Assembly (NCBI GenBank): GCA_004352715.1
Contig: SCFE01000099.1
Location: forward strand, 1,714,334-1,778,333
DNA length: 64,000 bases
Direction of reading: 5' to 3'
Source of the DNA: Hofstenia miamia
Lineage: Eukaryota > Xenacoelomorpha > Acoela
The translations under genes and the position numbers were made by a program. Below are positions 34,393-48,273 of this stretch, piece by piece. Under the pieces are notes generated by a model. The model was not told the DNA's origin. It saw nothing but the letters and a program-made list of their open reading frames with translations, and searched no databases. How positions within the stretch are numbered: position 1 is the stretch's first letter; each line of letters starts with the position of its first letter.

Positions 34393-36219
34393 TAGTGACT
34401 CACAGCACATCAGAGTTAGAATTGGGTTTGACCTAAAGTTGGGACGGGTTGGGGCCGAGCTTGGGCTGAATTTTTTAGATAGGCCGGACTTGTGCCTAAT
34501 GTTTTAATTGGTATTTGAAGTATAAGAAAAAATTCTTTTGAAAACTTAAATTTTGCAAATGACAAAAACATTCTCTTTCAATTTAATATGCCCTCTTTTG
34601 TTGGCTGATGAAATACTTCTAACATCTCAATTTTGTCTGTTACAAGTAAAGAGCGTTTATGGAAATTCCACGTACTTTTTGCTGGTGTAAGTTGATATAA
34701 GTTGGCAGAGAATTTTAGTAATTGAATATTTAAGAAATGATATGTTCTCTAAACAATAAAAAGGCCGATTGCAATCCTGTAAATAAATTGTTGTGGCAAT
34801 ACTTATTTTTATAAATTATTGGTGGAAGTAGGAAAAACTTATGAAATGTGATATATATGATGCATTGGCCGTAGAGAATAGTACTCAGCAGAGGTTGCAA
34901 TATTTTAGGGGGGGGGGTTCTTTCAAAAAATAGTATTATTACAGTGACTAAATACCAATATTTTTTTCTTTAAAACATTACGTAAATTGTTGTAGTAAAA
35001 GAAATTAACAGCATTTTAAATGAAATTCGTACAAAAGTTTTGCCATACCCAGTTGATAATAAAATATCTGGAGATTAAACATATTGCAATAATGGATTTC
35101 AGGGCAAAATTGGAGGTTAAGTTTTGCTTTGACCAGTTAATAATAAAATATTTGGAGATTAGGCCTAAACATATTGTTTAATCGTTGCTATTTATGCCAA
35201 GAATCACCATTATCTCATTTAGCATTATAATACTATAAATGACAACATTTTTATATTTCTTCCATAAAAGTCTAAGCAACAGATTAACGTATAAGCAGTT
35301 TCACTTATAAAAAGAGACACATCTCACTTACATTGTGCACTCGGATTTTTGAGATGTTATTAGTTTGCGAGATAAAAGCCTTCAACAATTTTTAGAGAAA
35401 ACCAACAAAAAGTTAAAAAATCTCTGAGCAATTTAAGTTTATTCGATGCACAAATTTAGAACTATTTAGAAAATTTCATTGGTAACATCTGTGAATACGC
35501 GCATTCAATGCTACTCGGTAGCCTAATACAATCATTTACAGAAATGGCACACTTCTGCTCCAGGCTTTCGGCCCTTTATGACATGTTTATTTTATTAAAG
35601 TTAACAATGCAATTTGAATTTGAACACAATTGAATTAATATTGTTGACAGACAAAACGGTTATGCACCATGCAGACTTGTCAACGAGTCGACATTTTTAA
35701 GCTCGGATCACCACATAGAACCGTTCAATGAGGCTCGGTTTAGTTCGATAATTTTTGAAAAAAATACTGCAATTTCAGAAATGTTTAAATAGCTCTTCCT
35801 AATTATTTAATAAACACTTTAAAATATTATTATAAAAAGGGTATATTGAATAAAAAAAATAAGAAAAATCTGCATAAGCAAGTTAAAAAGCAGAATTATA
35901 AATTGGCTGGGCTTAATAAAAGCTCGTTTTGGGATCGTTGTATATCAAATGCTCTACTCAAGCTCGGCTCGGCTCGTTGACAAGTCTGGCACCATGCTCA
36001 TATTGATGAATACATTATGAAAATTGTCCAATCAAATTCATATTGTAGTGCTCATGGGCCTCTGTGAGACAAAAGACACTATCAGTTGCGTAAAAGAAAA
36101 ATAATTTGGGCCGAATAATTAGTATTTCGAAATAGGCCGAGCTATGCTTGGGCCTAAGCTGCTTTAGGAATTGGGCTTGGGCTAAAAAATCGGCCCAATT
36201 CCAATTCTGCAGCACACTA
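34393..36219. mobile_element. Possible 1.8-kb hAT-like element
   Basis: The two ends are similar in inverted orientation (TAGTG, then CAGCAC or TGCTGC, then GAATTGGG), with subterminal GGGCC/GGCCGAG words within about 120 bases of each end. No target duplication is clear and no transposase frame is found. It contains the nested MITE at 35672-35988. Confidence 0.4.
35672..35988. mobile_element. 317-bp hAT-type MITE with 8-bp target duplication
   Basis: Inverted ends CAGACTTGTCAACGAG / CTCGTTGACAAGTCTG, flanked by a perfect GCACCATG duplication (35664-35671 and 35989-35996). 8-bp duplications and CAG ends are hAT features. It is the same family, inverted, as 21388-21725. Confidence 0.9.
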
Positions 36220-36386
36220 GCTGTTGAAGAACTTGCTGCAATGGATGCAATAGCTGATGAAATTTTTATAATTTTTTGATAAGTGTGTCAGCATGTTGGT
36301 TTACACAGATATATCTGTTATTTTTTTAAGTTTACATCATCTACAACTTCTTTTGTGTCCATGTAGTCTTCTGAGGCGGTGATTAG

Positions 36387-37560
36387 TTAATGCTTAGCTT
36401 TTCCCATCACTTCTCGTTCGCATCCCAATTTGTTTGTGCACTCGTTAATGATCACTGATATCATGGCACCTGTGTCTACAAAGTCTTTTAGTATTGCTCT
36501 GTTTATTGTGATTGGTATAATTTTGGCTTGCAACAGGTTTGCAACAACTAAGATAGGCGCACGTTTTGTAGGAGTTGGAGCGCCTTTTAGTTTGACAATT
36601 CCTCTTTTTTTATTGATTTTGACACATTCTTTGACTTCTAGCTCAGAGAGGTCATACTCATTATAGAATGCTACACCATTATAGATGACATTCATTTGTT
36701 TTCAGAAATCCACATTTGTGGTAATGAATATCCGTTTTCTTTAAGGATTTTATTCCCCATCTTTGGTCTTCATCTTAATTATGCTTGGTGTTGGTTTTTT
36801 CTCCAGTTCAATTTTATCTTCTGTTAACTCTGTATTTATGAATGTTAGTTTGGATGTTGTTCTCAGTGTTCTTTTTGTTTTCCAAGGTGATGCTCAGTGA
36901 GAGTGTCTTTCAAAATAATGTTTCCACCGAGTCTTCCGCATCTCCTTTTAACTCAAACACTCCTCACAGGCCGTCTGGTAATCCCTTAAAAATGTGGAAG
37001 AAGAGGTCATATTTGTTGTAAGAATTTCCTCTTGAACTTTGTTTCAGCATCAGTTCTACTTGCTACATGTATGCTCTCAGATCATTGAATTTGTCACTTC
37101 GTAATTTTTGTAGTATCAACTTGTACTGACTTTTAGAACTCTCTCATCTGTAATATGACTTGAAGTCTCCAATTAGTAATTCGTAGCTGTTTTTTACTGT
37201 ACTATCTAGCATTAAGTAGTGTTGGTAAGCTACTCCATCAAGATACAAGGAGAATCTCACTGCTGCTGTTTCTTGCATGTTTAATTCAAATATGGACAAC
37301 CATTCATTAAAATTGTGTGCGTAAGAGTTCATACAACCCATAAATTTCATTAGGGTTGAACGACATGGTGCCATATCATGATGTCTAATTCAGCTCAATA
37401 TTGATTCTGTAAAGTGTGGTCTCTCTTCTGCTTTTGTTATTGGTTGCAATTTCTTACCAATTAATTTGCTTAATTTCTCTAACCATTCTGTTTCTTCCTT
37501 GTCTATTTCCAACTGATCATAGCTGTATTTGTGTTTTCACAGTGCCGTATTAATAAGGCG
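36387..37560 (-). mobile_element. Ty3/gypsy gag-protease relic
   Basis: The minus strand encodes a gag-like helical segment (37374-37144: MQETAAVRFSLYLDGVAYQH) and, downstream, a retropepsin piece (36695-36387) with the active-site motif FVDTGAMISVI preceded by IPITINRAILKD. Frameshifts separate them. The gap between the two fits gag followed by protease. No LTRs or RT are seen on this strand, and the pol relic at 30290-31400 lies in the opposite orientation. Confidence 0.75.
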
Positions 37561-37599
37561 TGGTAGCCTGTAGCAGTTTCCTTTGATGTGAGGATAACG

Positions 37600-39184
37600 A
37601 TTGAAATTAATTTACTTATCTACATGCTGACAACATTTAAGTAGGCCAAGATATTTTTAAATTAACATTATTATTTTTTAGGTATTTTTTTCATGTTTAC
37701 CACATTTTCTTTTTGGAAAATCATTTTTTATAATGGAATTTCAAAATTTTTGGCAAGTTGCGGGGCCTCTGTTATTTCACTTAAATGCCGGGTTCACTTT
37801 TTCCAAACGGCAAGTGATTGATTTTTAGCCAAGCTATTTTTGCTGTAATTCTTTTTGACCTGAATTTATTAAACTTGATTATAAATAAAGGTTGTACAAA
37901 TAAAATCACCTTAAATAAAATTTCTAACATTATTTACACGCTTATCATTTTGGTCAGAATAGGTGCCATTCCGTTTGTACATTTCTACCTTAGGTTAGGC
38001 TAACAAGAATGCATTTAAGCTTGCACTCTGTTACACTCTTTTATGCCAATAACAATATTTATTAAAATTGATAATAAGTGGCATTTAGCTTAATCCCAAA
38101 CAACCTACTTTGCTTTATAAATTCTCATACCTTTTTGTTCATATTCGACAACAATTTCTGGAGACCCTATTAGAAAATTTGAAAATTCTGGGATTTGCAA
38201 ACATCTAGGGGTAAATGCGCTTTTCTGTTATAGTGAAAATTTGGCATTAAAATATTATCATTAAGTAGACATTCCGATTCTTAACAAAAACATTCAAATT
38301 CCTCTATTAACTACTGTTCAGTTAATATAGCAGTCTAAAGCCCATGGAAGCAAAAGTTCACCACAGCTAGTTTGTGTTTTGTCAATAAATCACCCAAGTT
38401 TCTTTCGGGTGCGATGCGCAATTCAGAAGTCTTCGAGCCATCATAAATTGCAAAAATACGTGTGTTATTAGAATTAGGCACATCGATAAAAATATTCAAA
38501 TCAGGTATTTAAATAAAAAATATTCCATTTGCAGAAATTTATGATAATTTAAGAAATATGTACATTCTTAATGGAATTTTACGGGATGCTTTCACTATAG
38601 GTTTAGTAGCACTTTACATTTACAAATTAATACTTTCGAGTCAAAAGTAGGCTTTTTACAACCTTTATAATTGATTGTAGATATTTCTAGAATTTATGGC
38701 AGTAAACAAGCATTCTTAACAATTGCCTAAGTGCATTTTTGCTTACTAACAGAATGCATTATGCATGATGACTAATCTTTTGCTTGCACTTCATTACATA
38801 AAATTTGACATAATTATTAATGGACACAGTCATGTATGAAAATGAAATTTTGTAGCAAAATATGCTTGAGTTTATGCATCAACAGGATGCAATTGCAAAC
38901 GGATATGAATCTGAATCTATTTAATGATCTACGTATATAAAATCGGAACTGAGCAGAACTGGGCGGATGATCAATTCAAATTGTTAGGAGTCAATTGCAT
39001 GTATGAACCTACGGCTGAATCATATGCCTATAGCATTAAACATTTAATTACTTGTATAGCCTTCTGTTTATATCAGCATTTTTAAGCACACAATTTGCGA
39101 AAAATCATCTGAATAACAGTTATAACCAATCTCCTTGATAACCATTCAGAAGAAAATTTTAATTAAGATTAAATTTACAAAGCA
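37600..39184. other. Mostly non-coding
   Basis: AT-rich. Only the candidate exon at 38335-38506 stands out. Confidence 0.5.
38335..38506 (-). CDS. Candidate terminal exon, PP2C-like at best
   Basis: Open minus-strand frame of about 55 codons ending in TAG, with segments DLNIFIDVPNSNNTRIFAIY, then DGSKTSELRIAPERNLGDLL and AVVNFCFHG. Composition is coding-like, unlike its surroundings. FAIYDG loosely resembles the FxVxDG motif of PP2C/PPM phosphatases, but the following residues do not carry the expected HGG. No partner exon is found, so it could equally be a pseudogene fragment. Confidence 0.3.
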
Positions 39185-39402
39185 ATATATATATATATAT
39201 ATATNNNNNNNNNNNNNNNNNNNNNNNNNNNNNNNNNNNNNNNNNNNNNNNNNNNNNNNNNNNNNNNNNNNNNNNNNNNNNNNNNNNNNNNNNNNNNNNN
39301 NNNNNNNNNNNNNNNNNNNNNNNNNNNNNNNNNNNNNNNNNNNNNNNNNNNNNNNNNNNNNNNNNNNNNNNNNNNNNNNNNNNNNNNNNNNNNNNNNNNN
39401 NN

Positions 39403-39447
<45 letters not shown>

Positions 39448-39457
39448 ATATATATAT
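39185..39457. repeat. (TA)n tract with assembly gap
   Basis: TA repeat on both sides of a 198-base N run (39205-39402). The assembly evidently broke in the microsatellite. Confidence 0.95.
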
Positions 39458-41371
39458 TTATCAGGTATTGTAATTATAAAATATATTCATATTTGCCAGA
39501 AGCCTAATATTCATGCAACTGAGGAGTGTTCATGAAAACATGGGACTTTTTTCAAAGTTCTTTTTTCTTCAGCATGATTTTATACATCATTTCTGTTATA
39601 TTTCTATAAATTGTCGTTTGTAAGCGTGAAAAAAAGCAATTCAAGTATTAATATAACATTTAGTGCAAAAATAATGAAATTCTTTGCCAAAGGAAACGAA
39701 TTTGTATAAATATCTTTGTGATACTTGATTCAAAGGTCGGGGCTTTCTCATATATATACTAAATTAGCTAAGCCTTTTTTAGCAATTTATTATTTATTGG
39801 CGAAATCGTTTCATGGTGACTATTTATCAATATCTTATTGATCTTTGTTTGTGCAAGTGACTGAAGAATTCCCCTAAAAATTTTTTTTGTAGGTTTCATC
39901 GATGTATAGCTTAAGTGTTGGATCTAGAATATATAATTGAAATGGAAAAAAATAATGGATTTGACTAGTAAAACGGAGAAATTTGTCTTACTGTTCCATG
40001 TTTTGAACAAGTATTTGGAAGAGGCTCTAGTCGATGCAATCATTCCTATTTCTTCTGAAAGATTGCAACAAGCTCAAAATTTAAACCACCGAAATTCATT
40101 TTTAATATTTCTTTAAAATTATTTCTTTCCGGGGTTTTGCTGCTCTTTGCGAAATTTACTTGTAGTAAAAAATGTTTTTGCAAAGTAATAAGTTGTTCCA
40201 AAATAACTTATATATGCCTGATACTTGATATACAAAATCTAACTTAGAATTAATATGTAAACGTTTTTTCAACCTTTTTAGCCAATATTTGTGTTTATAA
40301 TTTGTTGGTGATGCAAAATTTACATTCTTTTGTGGGGAATTTGACACATTTACTCTTAAAACCCATTAATTAACAGTTAAATTGAGGAATTTTTTTTTGG
40401 TTATTGCCAGTCTTGTTTGACTTTTTGTATTTCAATAGTATTCACTTAATTTTGGATTGATTGGATCCAATTCTAAATGTTTCCAAACTATCTGGATTTT
40501 TCAAACAAAATTATGCAATGCATACGATTGTCCAATGATGAATTTTTAAGAAGAGCGTTCACAAAAACACATTGTATTTTTAAATTTAAAAATTTGTTGA
40601 AGCGGGATTTGTGCACTAGTACATGAACTGGAAAGGCTTTCCTAATTTCTCTAATAGTAGGTAACTTCAAAAAGTATTCCAAATGAGCTGTTTTCTACGA
40701 ATTCAAAAAAATTATTATTTGTAATCGTGATTCATAGCTCAGAGGCAAACTTGCATTGATAGCTTATGTAGTGATTTCATTGCACGTTCTACCAAAGAAT
40801 ACTGCCTTCCAAATATTTTCTATTGGGCTCAACGTGCATGAATAAGAGCACGTTTATCTATTACAACCTGACTAAATTCGATTCCTGTAAAATATAATCA
40901 AAATGTGCAGGATCACCACGTTTTGTCCAACCTTTTCTTCTCTTACTAAATAAATTAAATTCTCATATGCTCACATCTTCACTCAAGAAATTCACGCTAT
41001 TTTTCTAAGTTTTCTTTAGCATTCATTGCAGTTGGCTCTATATGTAACTTTTTACAAGTAAACATTTCCAAATTTTGATTGCAGTCAATAATGCATTTCA
41101 CAGTGTATCTGTGGATCATTTACAAACCAATTTATTTTTGTGCATATTGGAATTTCAGTCATTTCCTTTTTGAATCCTCCTCTCGTTTTGAAAGCACACA
41201 TACCACGTTTAATCTAATAATAAGCAGTTGTAACATAAATATTTAGAAGTCATGCAATTGCTCCCAATCTTTCCCATATTTAGCTGTTGCAATAAAGTTC
41301 TCACGGTGAGTTGCAACTTGAACATTTGTAGAGGTGTTTGTTTTTCCTTTCTATCTGTAGAGAAGCAATGC

Positions 41372-41375
<4 letters not shown>
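39458..41375. other. No gene seen
   Basis: AT-rich. Open minus frames at 40156-40347 and 40488-40682 lack any recognisable domain. Near 40640-41230 stop-interrupted minus-strand frames are slightly protein-like, but no family is recognised. Confidence 0.5.
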
Positions 41376-41406
<31 letters not shown>

Positions 41407-42214
41407 NNNNNNNNNNNNNNNNNNNNNNNNNNNNNNNNNNNNNNNNNNNNNNNNNNNNNNNNNNNNNNNNNNNNNNNNNNNNNNNNNNNNNNNNNNNNNN
41501 NNNNNNNNNNNNNNNNNNNNNNNNNNNNNNNNNNNNNNNNNNNNNNNNNNNNNNNNNNNNNNNNNNNNNNNNNNNNNNNNNNNNNNNNNNNNNNNNNNNN
41601 NNNNNNNNNNNNNNNNNNNNNNNNNNNNNNNNNNNNNNNNNNNNNNNNNNNNNNNNNNNNNNNNNNNNNNNNNNNNNNNNNNNNNNNNNNNNNNNNNNNN
41701 NNNNNNNNNNNNNNNNNNNNNNNNNNNNNNNNNNNNNNNNNNNNNNNNNNNNNNNNNNNNNNNNNNNNNNNNNNNNNNNNNNNNNNNNNNNNNNNNNNNN
41801 NNNNNNNNNNNNNNNNNNNNNNNNNNNNNNNNNNNNNNNNNNNNNNNNNNNNNNNNNNNNNNNNNNNNNNNNNNNNNNNNNNNNNNNNNNNNNNNNNNNN
41901 NNNNNNNNNNNNNNNNNNNNNNNNNNNNNNNNNNNNNNNNNNNNNNNNNNNNNNNNNNNNNNNNNNNNNNNNNNNNNNNNNNNNNNNNNNNNNNNNNNNN
42001 NNNNNNNNNNNNNNNNNNNNNNNNNNNNNNNNNNNNNNNNNNNNNNNNNNNNNNNNNNNNNNNNNNNNNNNNNNNNNNNNNNNNNNNNNNNNNNNNNNNN
42101 NNNNNNNNNNNNNNNNNNNNNNNNNNNNNNNNNNNNNNNNNNNNNNNNNNNNNNNNNNNNNNNNNNNNNNNNNNNNNNNNNAGGAAGCTTGAAGATGAAA
42201 CACATATTATTTTA

Positions 42215-42224
<10 letters not shown>
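41376..42224. repeat. (TA)n with 775-base assembly gap
   Basis: TA run 41376-41406, N at 41407-42181, then 21 bases that recur at 42875-42895 beside a single N (42896), then TA again. This is an assembly-edge artefact zone. Confidence 0.9.
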
Positions 42225-42271
<47 letters not shown>

Positions 42272-44683
42272 ATATATATATGTTTATATTCATTTTTCAT
42301 TATTATATATGTAATAACAAATTAGCTTTAATAAATATTTCTAAAAAGAAATTAATGCATTATTCTTATCAATGTCCTTTATTTTAAATTCTAACAAATT
42401 TCGACTTCAAATATCACTCTAATAAAAGTTATTCTACAGAATTTAAAAAATTATAATTTTCAAATTGAATTTCAATGAATTTACTCTTGGTGTAAATGTT
42501 GAGCACTAGCATAAGCATATGGTTTATAAAATGACGCTTATGCTTATTTTTTGTCCTTCATAGAACATCTGGAATCAGGTATTTTTAAATATGAATCTTC
42601 TATATAAAATTTTGATCGAAAACTTGAAGAACAAGAACTTACAATACACAAGATGCCATGAGTTTCCTACAAGAAGATATGCTTAAAATCTACCATTTTT
42701 AATCGGTGAGAACAAAGGTAATAACATAACAACTGAAATTTCAATTAAGTCGTCTTTTAAAGTTGAAAATTCTCAAGATTTGCTAGTAATCAATAAATTT
42801 GAAATTGCAAATTTGACACAGTGATTCATTGCACTTTATTTTTCAAATGATACGAACATGCGTATCAAACTCCAAGGAAGCTTGAAGATGAAACANTGCT
42901 ATTTAAATTTTTAAACTGACGCTGTGTGAATATGCATTTGAGCAATTCAATCTTGCACATAAGAAAAATGACCTTCTTTCGAAAAAATGGTGTTTGCAAT
43001 TTGCTCAATGTATATCAATAGTGGCCTAAATTGCCATTCTTTGGATTCTTCTGCTTCAGAACTTTCTCTCTCACTACCGTACCCTCTGGGCACGCACTAA
43101 CCGCACTCACTTTCAATGCTGCTGCTAGTTTTTCATGGAAAATTGCGAAGTTCTTCAATCAGTGCCCATGCATCTATTATCTTCCTAACACAATTCAGCT
43201 CTTCAGTTTCTTTAAGGACTCTCAATTTTGCCGTGTGTGATCATGTCTTCTTATCTAATCTCTTTCTGCATCTAATCACTGTCTATTTCAAGTTCCTCAC
43301 TTCACCAAACACTCTCTCAGAACCTAACTGTTGTCTCATCTCTTTTGCTAAAACCTTTTAGCCTGCATATAGTTCTTTGTAGAAATTTCCTTATTGTGTT
43401 TTTAAGTTCAAATATTCTCATGGGAGATTTGCCTTTTTACCAGTCACTTGTTAAGCTTTTCTCTAGCAGTTTTTATACTGTTCGTCTTAGATACCCTAAC
43501 TTTTACTGGTATATTTTTTAAATAACTGAAACAAATAATAACCCTAACTATCCCTCTAATTAATGAATGTAATAATTGTTGATGATGTTTCCCAGTTATA
43601 GATATAATTTTGAAATCGATCTGAGTCAACTTACCCCATGTAGGTGCAAGTTGCACCAGGCAAGTTTACTCACAATATACCGCAATTTAATAACATATCG
43701 AACTAGTCTAAGGTTATATTGGTGTAGTAAAACTATTATAAATATTACTTGGTGCAGGAAACATAAGATACATTTTGAAACAATACCGATGGGAAAAATA
43801 TGCTCGTCCTTTTGAGAATCGTATCTTTTCAAATTTACAAGAAAAACAAAGCACACTATAAAAATCAAGTGTGATATAAATTCTTTAGACTGAAAAAATA
43901 TGGCAAACATCTTTATAGCACTATTAGTAGAATTTTGCAAGAACAACTCTACATTAACAATATGTAAAATATGATTTGAATTTATATCATATACTTGCAA
44001 ATTAAGCTATACTATTATCCAAATGCATTCTAAAAACATTTCATAAATGAGCAATAGCAGACTGGATAAGACTATAGCAACTGGTTATAATACTATAGCA
44101 ACTAGTTAATATTGTATGTCGAAATTTAATAAATGTCGAATTGAACAAAGTCAATAGAGAAGAAATTCAGGTGGCGCTGGAGACGTTTTGTTCCACTACT
44201 TTCCACGAAATTTGGCAGTTCCATGATGCCATCATCGACGCTATGCCAGTGCAGATAATCTTTTTCAGGTATAATGAAAGATTCAGACACAGAGTTTTTT
44301 TTTGTTGATGCGTTTCAAAAAAGATGTTTCTATTTCGGCTTCATTTTCATCCCTCTGTTTGACACTTCGGGCGCAGTATTTTGTAGTTTTTTAGTAGCTA
44401 GTTGACGAGGACCTAGTCCCCAATTTTCAATTGTTCAATAGTGGGTTCTTACTGTTGTGCTTCTAGGTCACACAAGGTTCGTTTCTGAGTCCGATTCTAT
44501 CATTTGAGTGAGTATATCTTGTTTCTCCTCCGACTCGTCTGAGCTGCTTGATATAGTGCTCATTTCTTGCAATTTCAGTTTTACTATGAACTTGCACTTT
44601 CCGGTTTTGTTGCAGATCTTTCTGCTATGAGTTGATGTGTCTGCGTAAATTGGCCACTAACATTTTTTCCAATAAGTAGTGGT

Positions 44684-45905
44684 TTAATTTTTAGGTGCGC
44701 GCTTTGGGAAACGCCGAATCTCCTCAGGGGACTGGACGGTGGACTCCTCAACTCTCAACTCCTCAGTGCCAATCTGTGATGTCCCAGCTTGTTTGTTGTC
44801 TTCTAGTTGTTGTGCAGGCGGGTCCGCATTTAGGACATGTTCCCTGTAACTGACGAACTTATACATAAAGTCCATTTCCGAAAATATGTAGTGATCCAAA
44901 GGGTAAATTTCGGTTGCTTTGAAGCCTGCAATGATGTTGTTCAGTGTCATTGCCTTAGAAAAAAGCATATGATACCATCGAAGGAAAGTTATGGATTGTT
45001 ATTGGCCTTCCTACGTTCTCGGGACTTCACATCCACTTGTCCATGGCACAGTTTATTGCCTTTTTGAATGGGCCAAAAACGCTTTTATTCAGAGGGAAAG
45101 GAAAGCAATGTGATATGATTTTCCTTTGCAAAATCAATTGCTTCCTGCGAAATGTGCGTTTGATGATTATCCAAGATAAGAAGAACCGGGCTTTCTGCAG
45201 TTGGTACTGCATAAAACTTGAAATCCTCCAGCACTTTTAGGAAAATTTCAACAGTCATTCATCTAGATGTTTTTGGATTACCGTAGCACATGCTTTCACT
45301 AGTTGTGGTCAACATTAAATGATCCTGAAAATGCACCCGTGGAAACACGAAAAACGGAAGATTGGCTTGTCCAATGGTGCTTACTGAACAGCAAATGTTA
45401 ACAAGCGCCCCGCGTTCCTAAGATACTGTCGTGCCAACTTGTTTTGTGCCCCTTTAAGCCATAGTCTTTAATGGTTTTTTCAATGTAACTACCTCAGTCT
45501 CATCAAGATTATAGATTCTATGAGGTGCGAAATGTGAGCGACTAATGACTGTTTGGAGATTGTCAAAAAACTTGTTCAAATTTGATGGATTAAAATTGGT
45601 CATTCTAGCAATCGATGTTGGCTCTGGTTGCCATAATGCTAGATCAGCATGCCTCTTCATGAATGATGAGAATCATTCCACTCCAGCTGATTCCGACTCT
45701 TTCCAAGAACTCGGCACGTCAATATAATTGGTTTTTACAAAATTTATAGACTACTTCTCTGATATCCTTGGGTGGTAAACAATGATATATTTGGGCAGCT
45801 TTTTTATATAACTAACCAACATTTCTTCGTGTTGGTCAGATAATATTTTTCGCGGTTTTGTATAGCCGATTGGGACATGCAAGCACTCCATTTTGGTGTT
45901 GTACT
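44684..45905 (-). pseudogene. Pogo/Tigger-type transposase, copy B
   Basis: DDE_1 (pogo/Tigger/jerky-like) transposase on the minus strand, read in order with frameshifts. It has a helical N-terminal part (KILSDQHEEMLVSYIKKLPK), then SSWKESESAGVEWF and MKRHADLALWQPEPTSIARM. The first catalytic aspartate is in RIYNLDETEVVTL and the second in VLLILDNHQTHISQEAIDFA. A frameshift leads into SVFGPFKKAIN, where the residue expected to be the third aspartate is asparagine, and the tail is NNIIAGFKATEIYPLDHYIF. It ends at a stop beside 44684. Such enzymes cut at terminal repeats and insert at TA. Frameshift plus the missing third acid make it inactive. Terminal repeats were not identified. Confidence 0.85.
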
Positions 45906-48273
45906 ACTTTACATATCTGCCCAGCATTTTATAGTTTAGACCATGGTCATTCACTGCTTGCCTTGTGCTTTGACCTGGGACTTGATATTTTAAAATAATG
46001 ATATTCATTTGGACATGGATAATATCCAAATTTTTATCGTCTTCAGCAACACAATTCACTGAATTTGATATTTATTCAAGAATTAACCCCCATTATATTC
46101 GAATTTATTGCAGCACTAAAATTGAAACCGATAAACTTTGTTATATATTGATTTAAGCTTTGATAGCATATTAGATACAATTATAGTTTGCCATGAAAAC
46201 AGTTCTGATGGAGACTAAAATTGCTCAGGCATGGAATCTGCAATGCAGTTTGCAACATATCTGGCAATCCCAAAAATATATCCTCCAACCACTTTTGGTG
46301 ACACCACTGATTATACAAATAGAAAAGCAACATCCAATTTCAAAATGAAATTATAAAGATTTAAAGAATGCTTAAAAATATGTAATCTGTCTGTATTGCT
46401 CACCTGGCTCATAAATAGGATAATTCGACGTCCTAGTTTAGGATTTTTTATACTACCTCATCGCTGGAAGTGGTTCAGAATTTTTTGCACCTTGCAGCAA
46501 TGTTCTAATGAATGCAAAAAAGGGAAACAATTCAAATGTTGGGGTGGACTACTTCAGACAAATTGCAATAGCTTAGATGCGATTTTTATACGTATAGGTC
46601 TACATAGGTGTAGATAATTTTTGGAAATGCATTGTATTCAAATAAAAATAGAATCATAACTTATTTAGCTGTGCATATAATCTTAGGAATATCTCCTACT
46701 TACAAGACTTCAATGTTTGAGGATTAGACCGAACTGGACTACTCCCAGCTCTGATCTACCTGCAATCATAGTGTACAAAATTGAAGTTTCTTTCAAGTAT
46801 TATATGCAAGCATTCAGGACAATCAAAATGTTTTATCAATGATATTTTTTAAATATTAGATGCCACCTTCATGTGGGATCGTGGTCAGGGGAGTTCGGTT
46901 CCTTTATGGCAAAAACGCGTGGAAAATGTTCAACGGCGCATAAGCTGTTAATCAAGTGTAGTACTTCAATCCTTCTCTCCCTCAATGGAATTAAAGGACC
47001 CTTCGGAATAGACGGTAGATATGTGATATAAAATTTTACAATTGGCACATACACATGACAATGATATTTCGCTTATTTATGTAATCTATATAATAATGTT
47101 ATTGCAAATTAGAGATGCGACTGACAAAAGCGTATCTTCAATTATGAAGAATGATCGCTGTCAGCCTTGCTAATTCCCTCCTTTCATAAGTCCTCCTCTA
47201 CTGAAAATTTAATAAACAGTGTTATAGACAAATTTTATAGTAAAAAACGTCGTTTTCAATTTGAATGCAAAACAAACATGATTTTTCTTTAACATACATG
47301 ATGGTAAATTGGAAGTCCCTATGACAATTTCTTGGCTATTCGAACCTGCCTTCTTGAATATCTGGACTTTATGCGTTACAGAAAAGAATTTAGGGCTTTG
47401 CATAATCAAATAAGTATTTGTTGCGAATGAAATACGTATATAAACAAGAATATAATAAATTTGGCCTGACACCTTAGGATAGCACCTTTTAAATATTCAT
47501 ATATTACATAAGAAAAAGCATAAAAAGTGTTTTCTTTAATGCTTAGAAAGCTTGAACAATGAAAATTCAATTATATCAAAAAGATTTCCGATTTCAGAAA
47601 AAGAAAGATGTACAAAATACTAAAATTTAATTATAGAATACTTTTTCTGTGATTCTCTCTGTATAATTTGGATAAAACGTAAGCAGATGTGCATAGATCT
47701 AATATATTTAATGGCTTGCGCTTCAATTATTCAAGAATCTTGTAACAATGTATGTTATGATGATTTTTTCAAACTAACATTATATTTTAATAGATGCAAC
47801 AATGTGACATTCTATGAGCATATATTTATTGAATAATCATATTTCATTGTAATAGATCAATGCTCATGTTACACAAAAATTTCAAATGGAACTATACTGA
47901 ACAGGTCAGCCAATTAAAATAATGTCCTAATTCATTTTCTACCAATCAAAATAGCATATTCAAATAAATAATCTGAAATGTGCAGTTGCAATTGAATGAT
48001 ATGTTTTCATCGAAATTCTGCGGTCGTCTGGTATTTATCATAAGTAAATATTTTTTAATACTGGTTTATAGATTTGGCTTTGGTGATTGTACCAAATGCA
48101 TTATTTGATATTTTTTAATTTAATTTAGAATCTTAACTGAATTTAAAATATAGTAATAATTAGTATGAATATGAAATTTAAGCATGTCTATATTTCATTT
48201 TATCCTGCATTATTTACGTTGTTTCAAAAATTTTAAATGGATGTGTTCAAAATTATTTAGAGAAATGGCAATA
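45906..48273. other. Repeat-block sequence, no gene seen
   Basis: Shared with copy A up to about 47760 except the island at 47453-47547. Short frames at 46396-46617 (plus), 46869-47054 and 47209-47472 (minus) have no domain. Confidence 0.5.

Noticed and set aside
36430-36666. Plus-strand 78-codon frame rich in hydrophobic residues
   Set aside because: Antisense of the retropepsin piece with the DTGA motif.
41252-42325. Several open frames of about 300-357 codons on both strands
   Set aside because: They run through 775 N bases and TA repeats (Tyr-Ile runs), so they carry no information.
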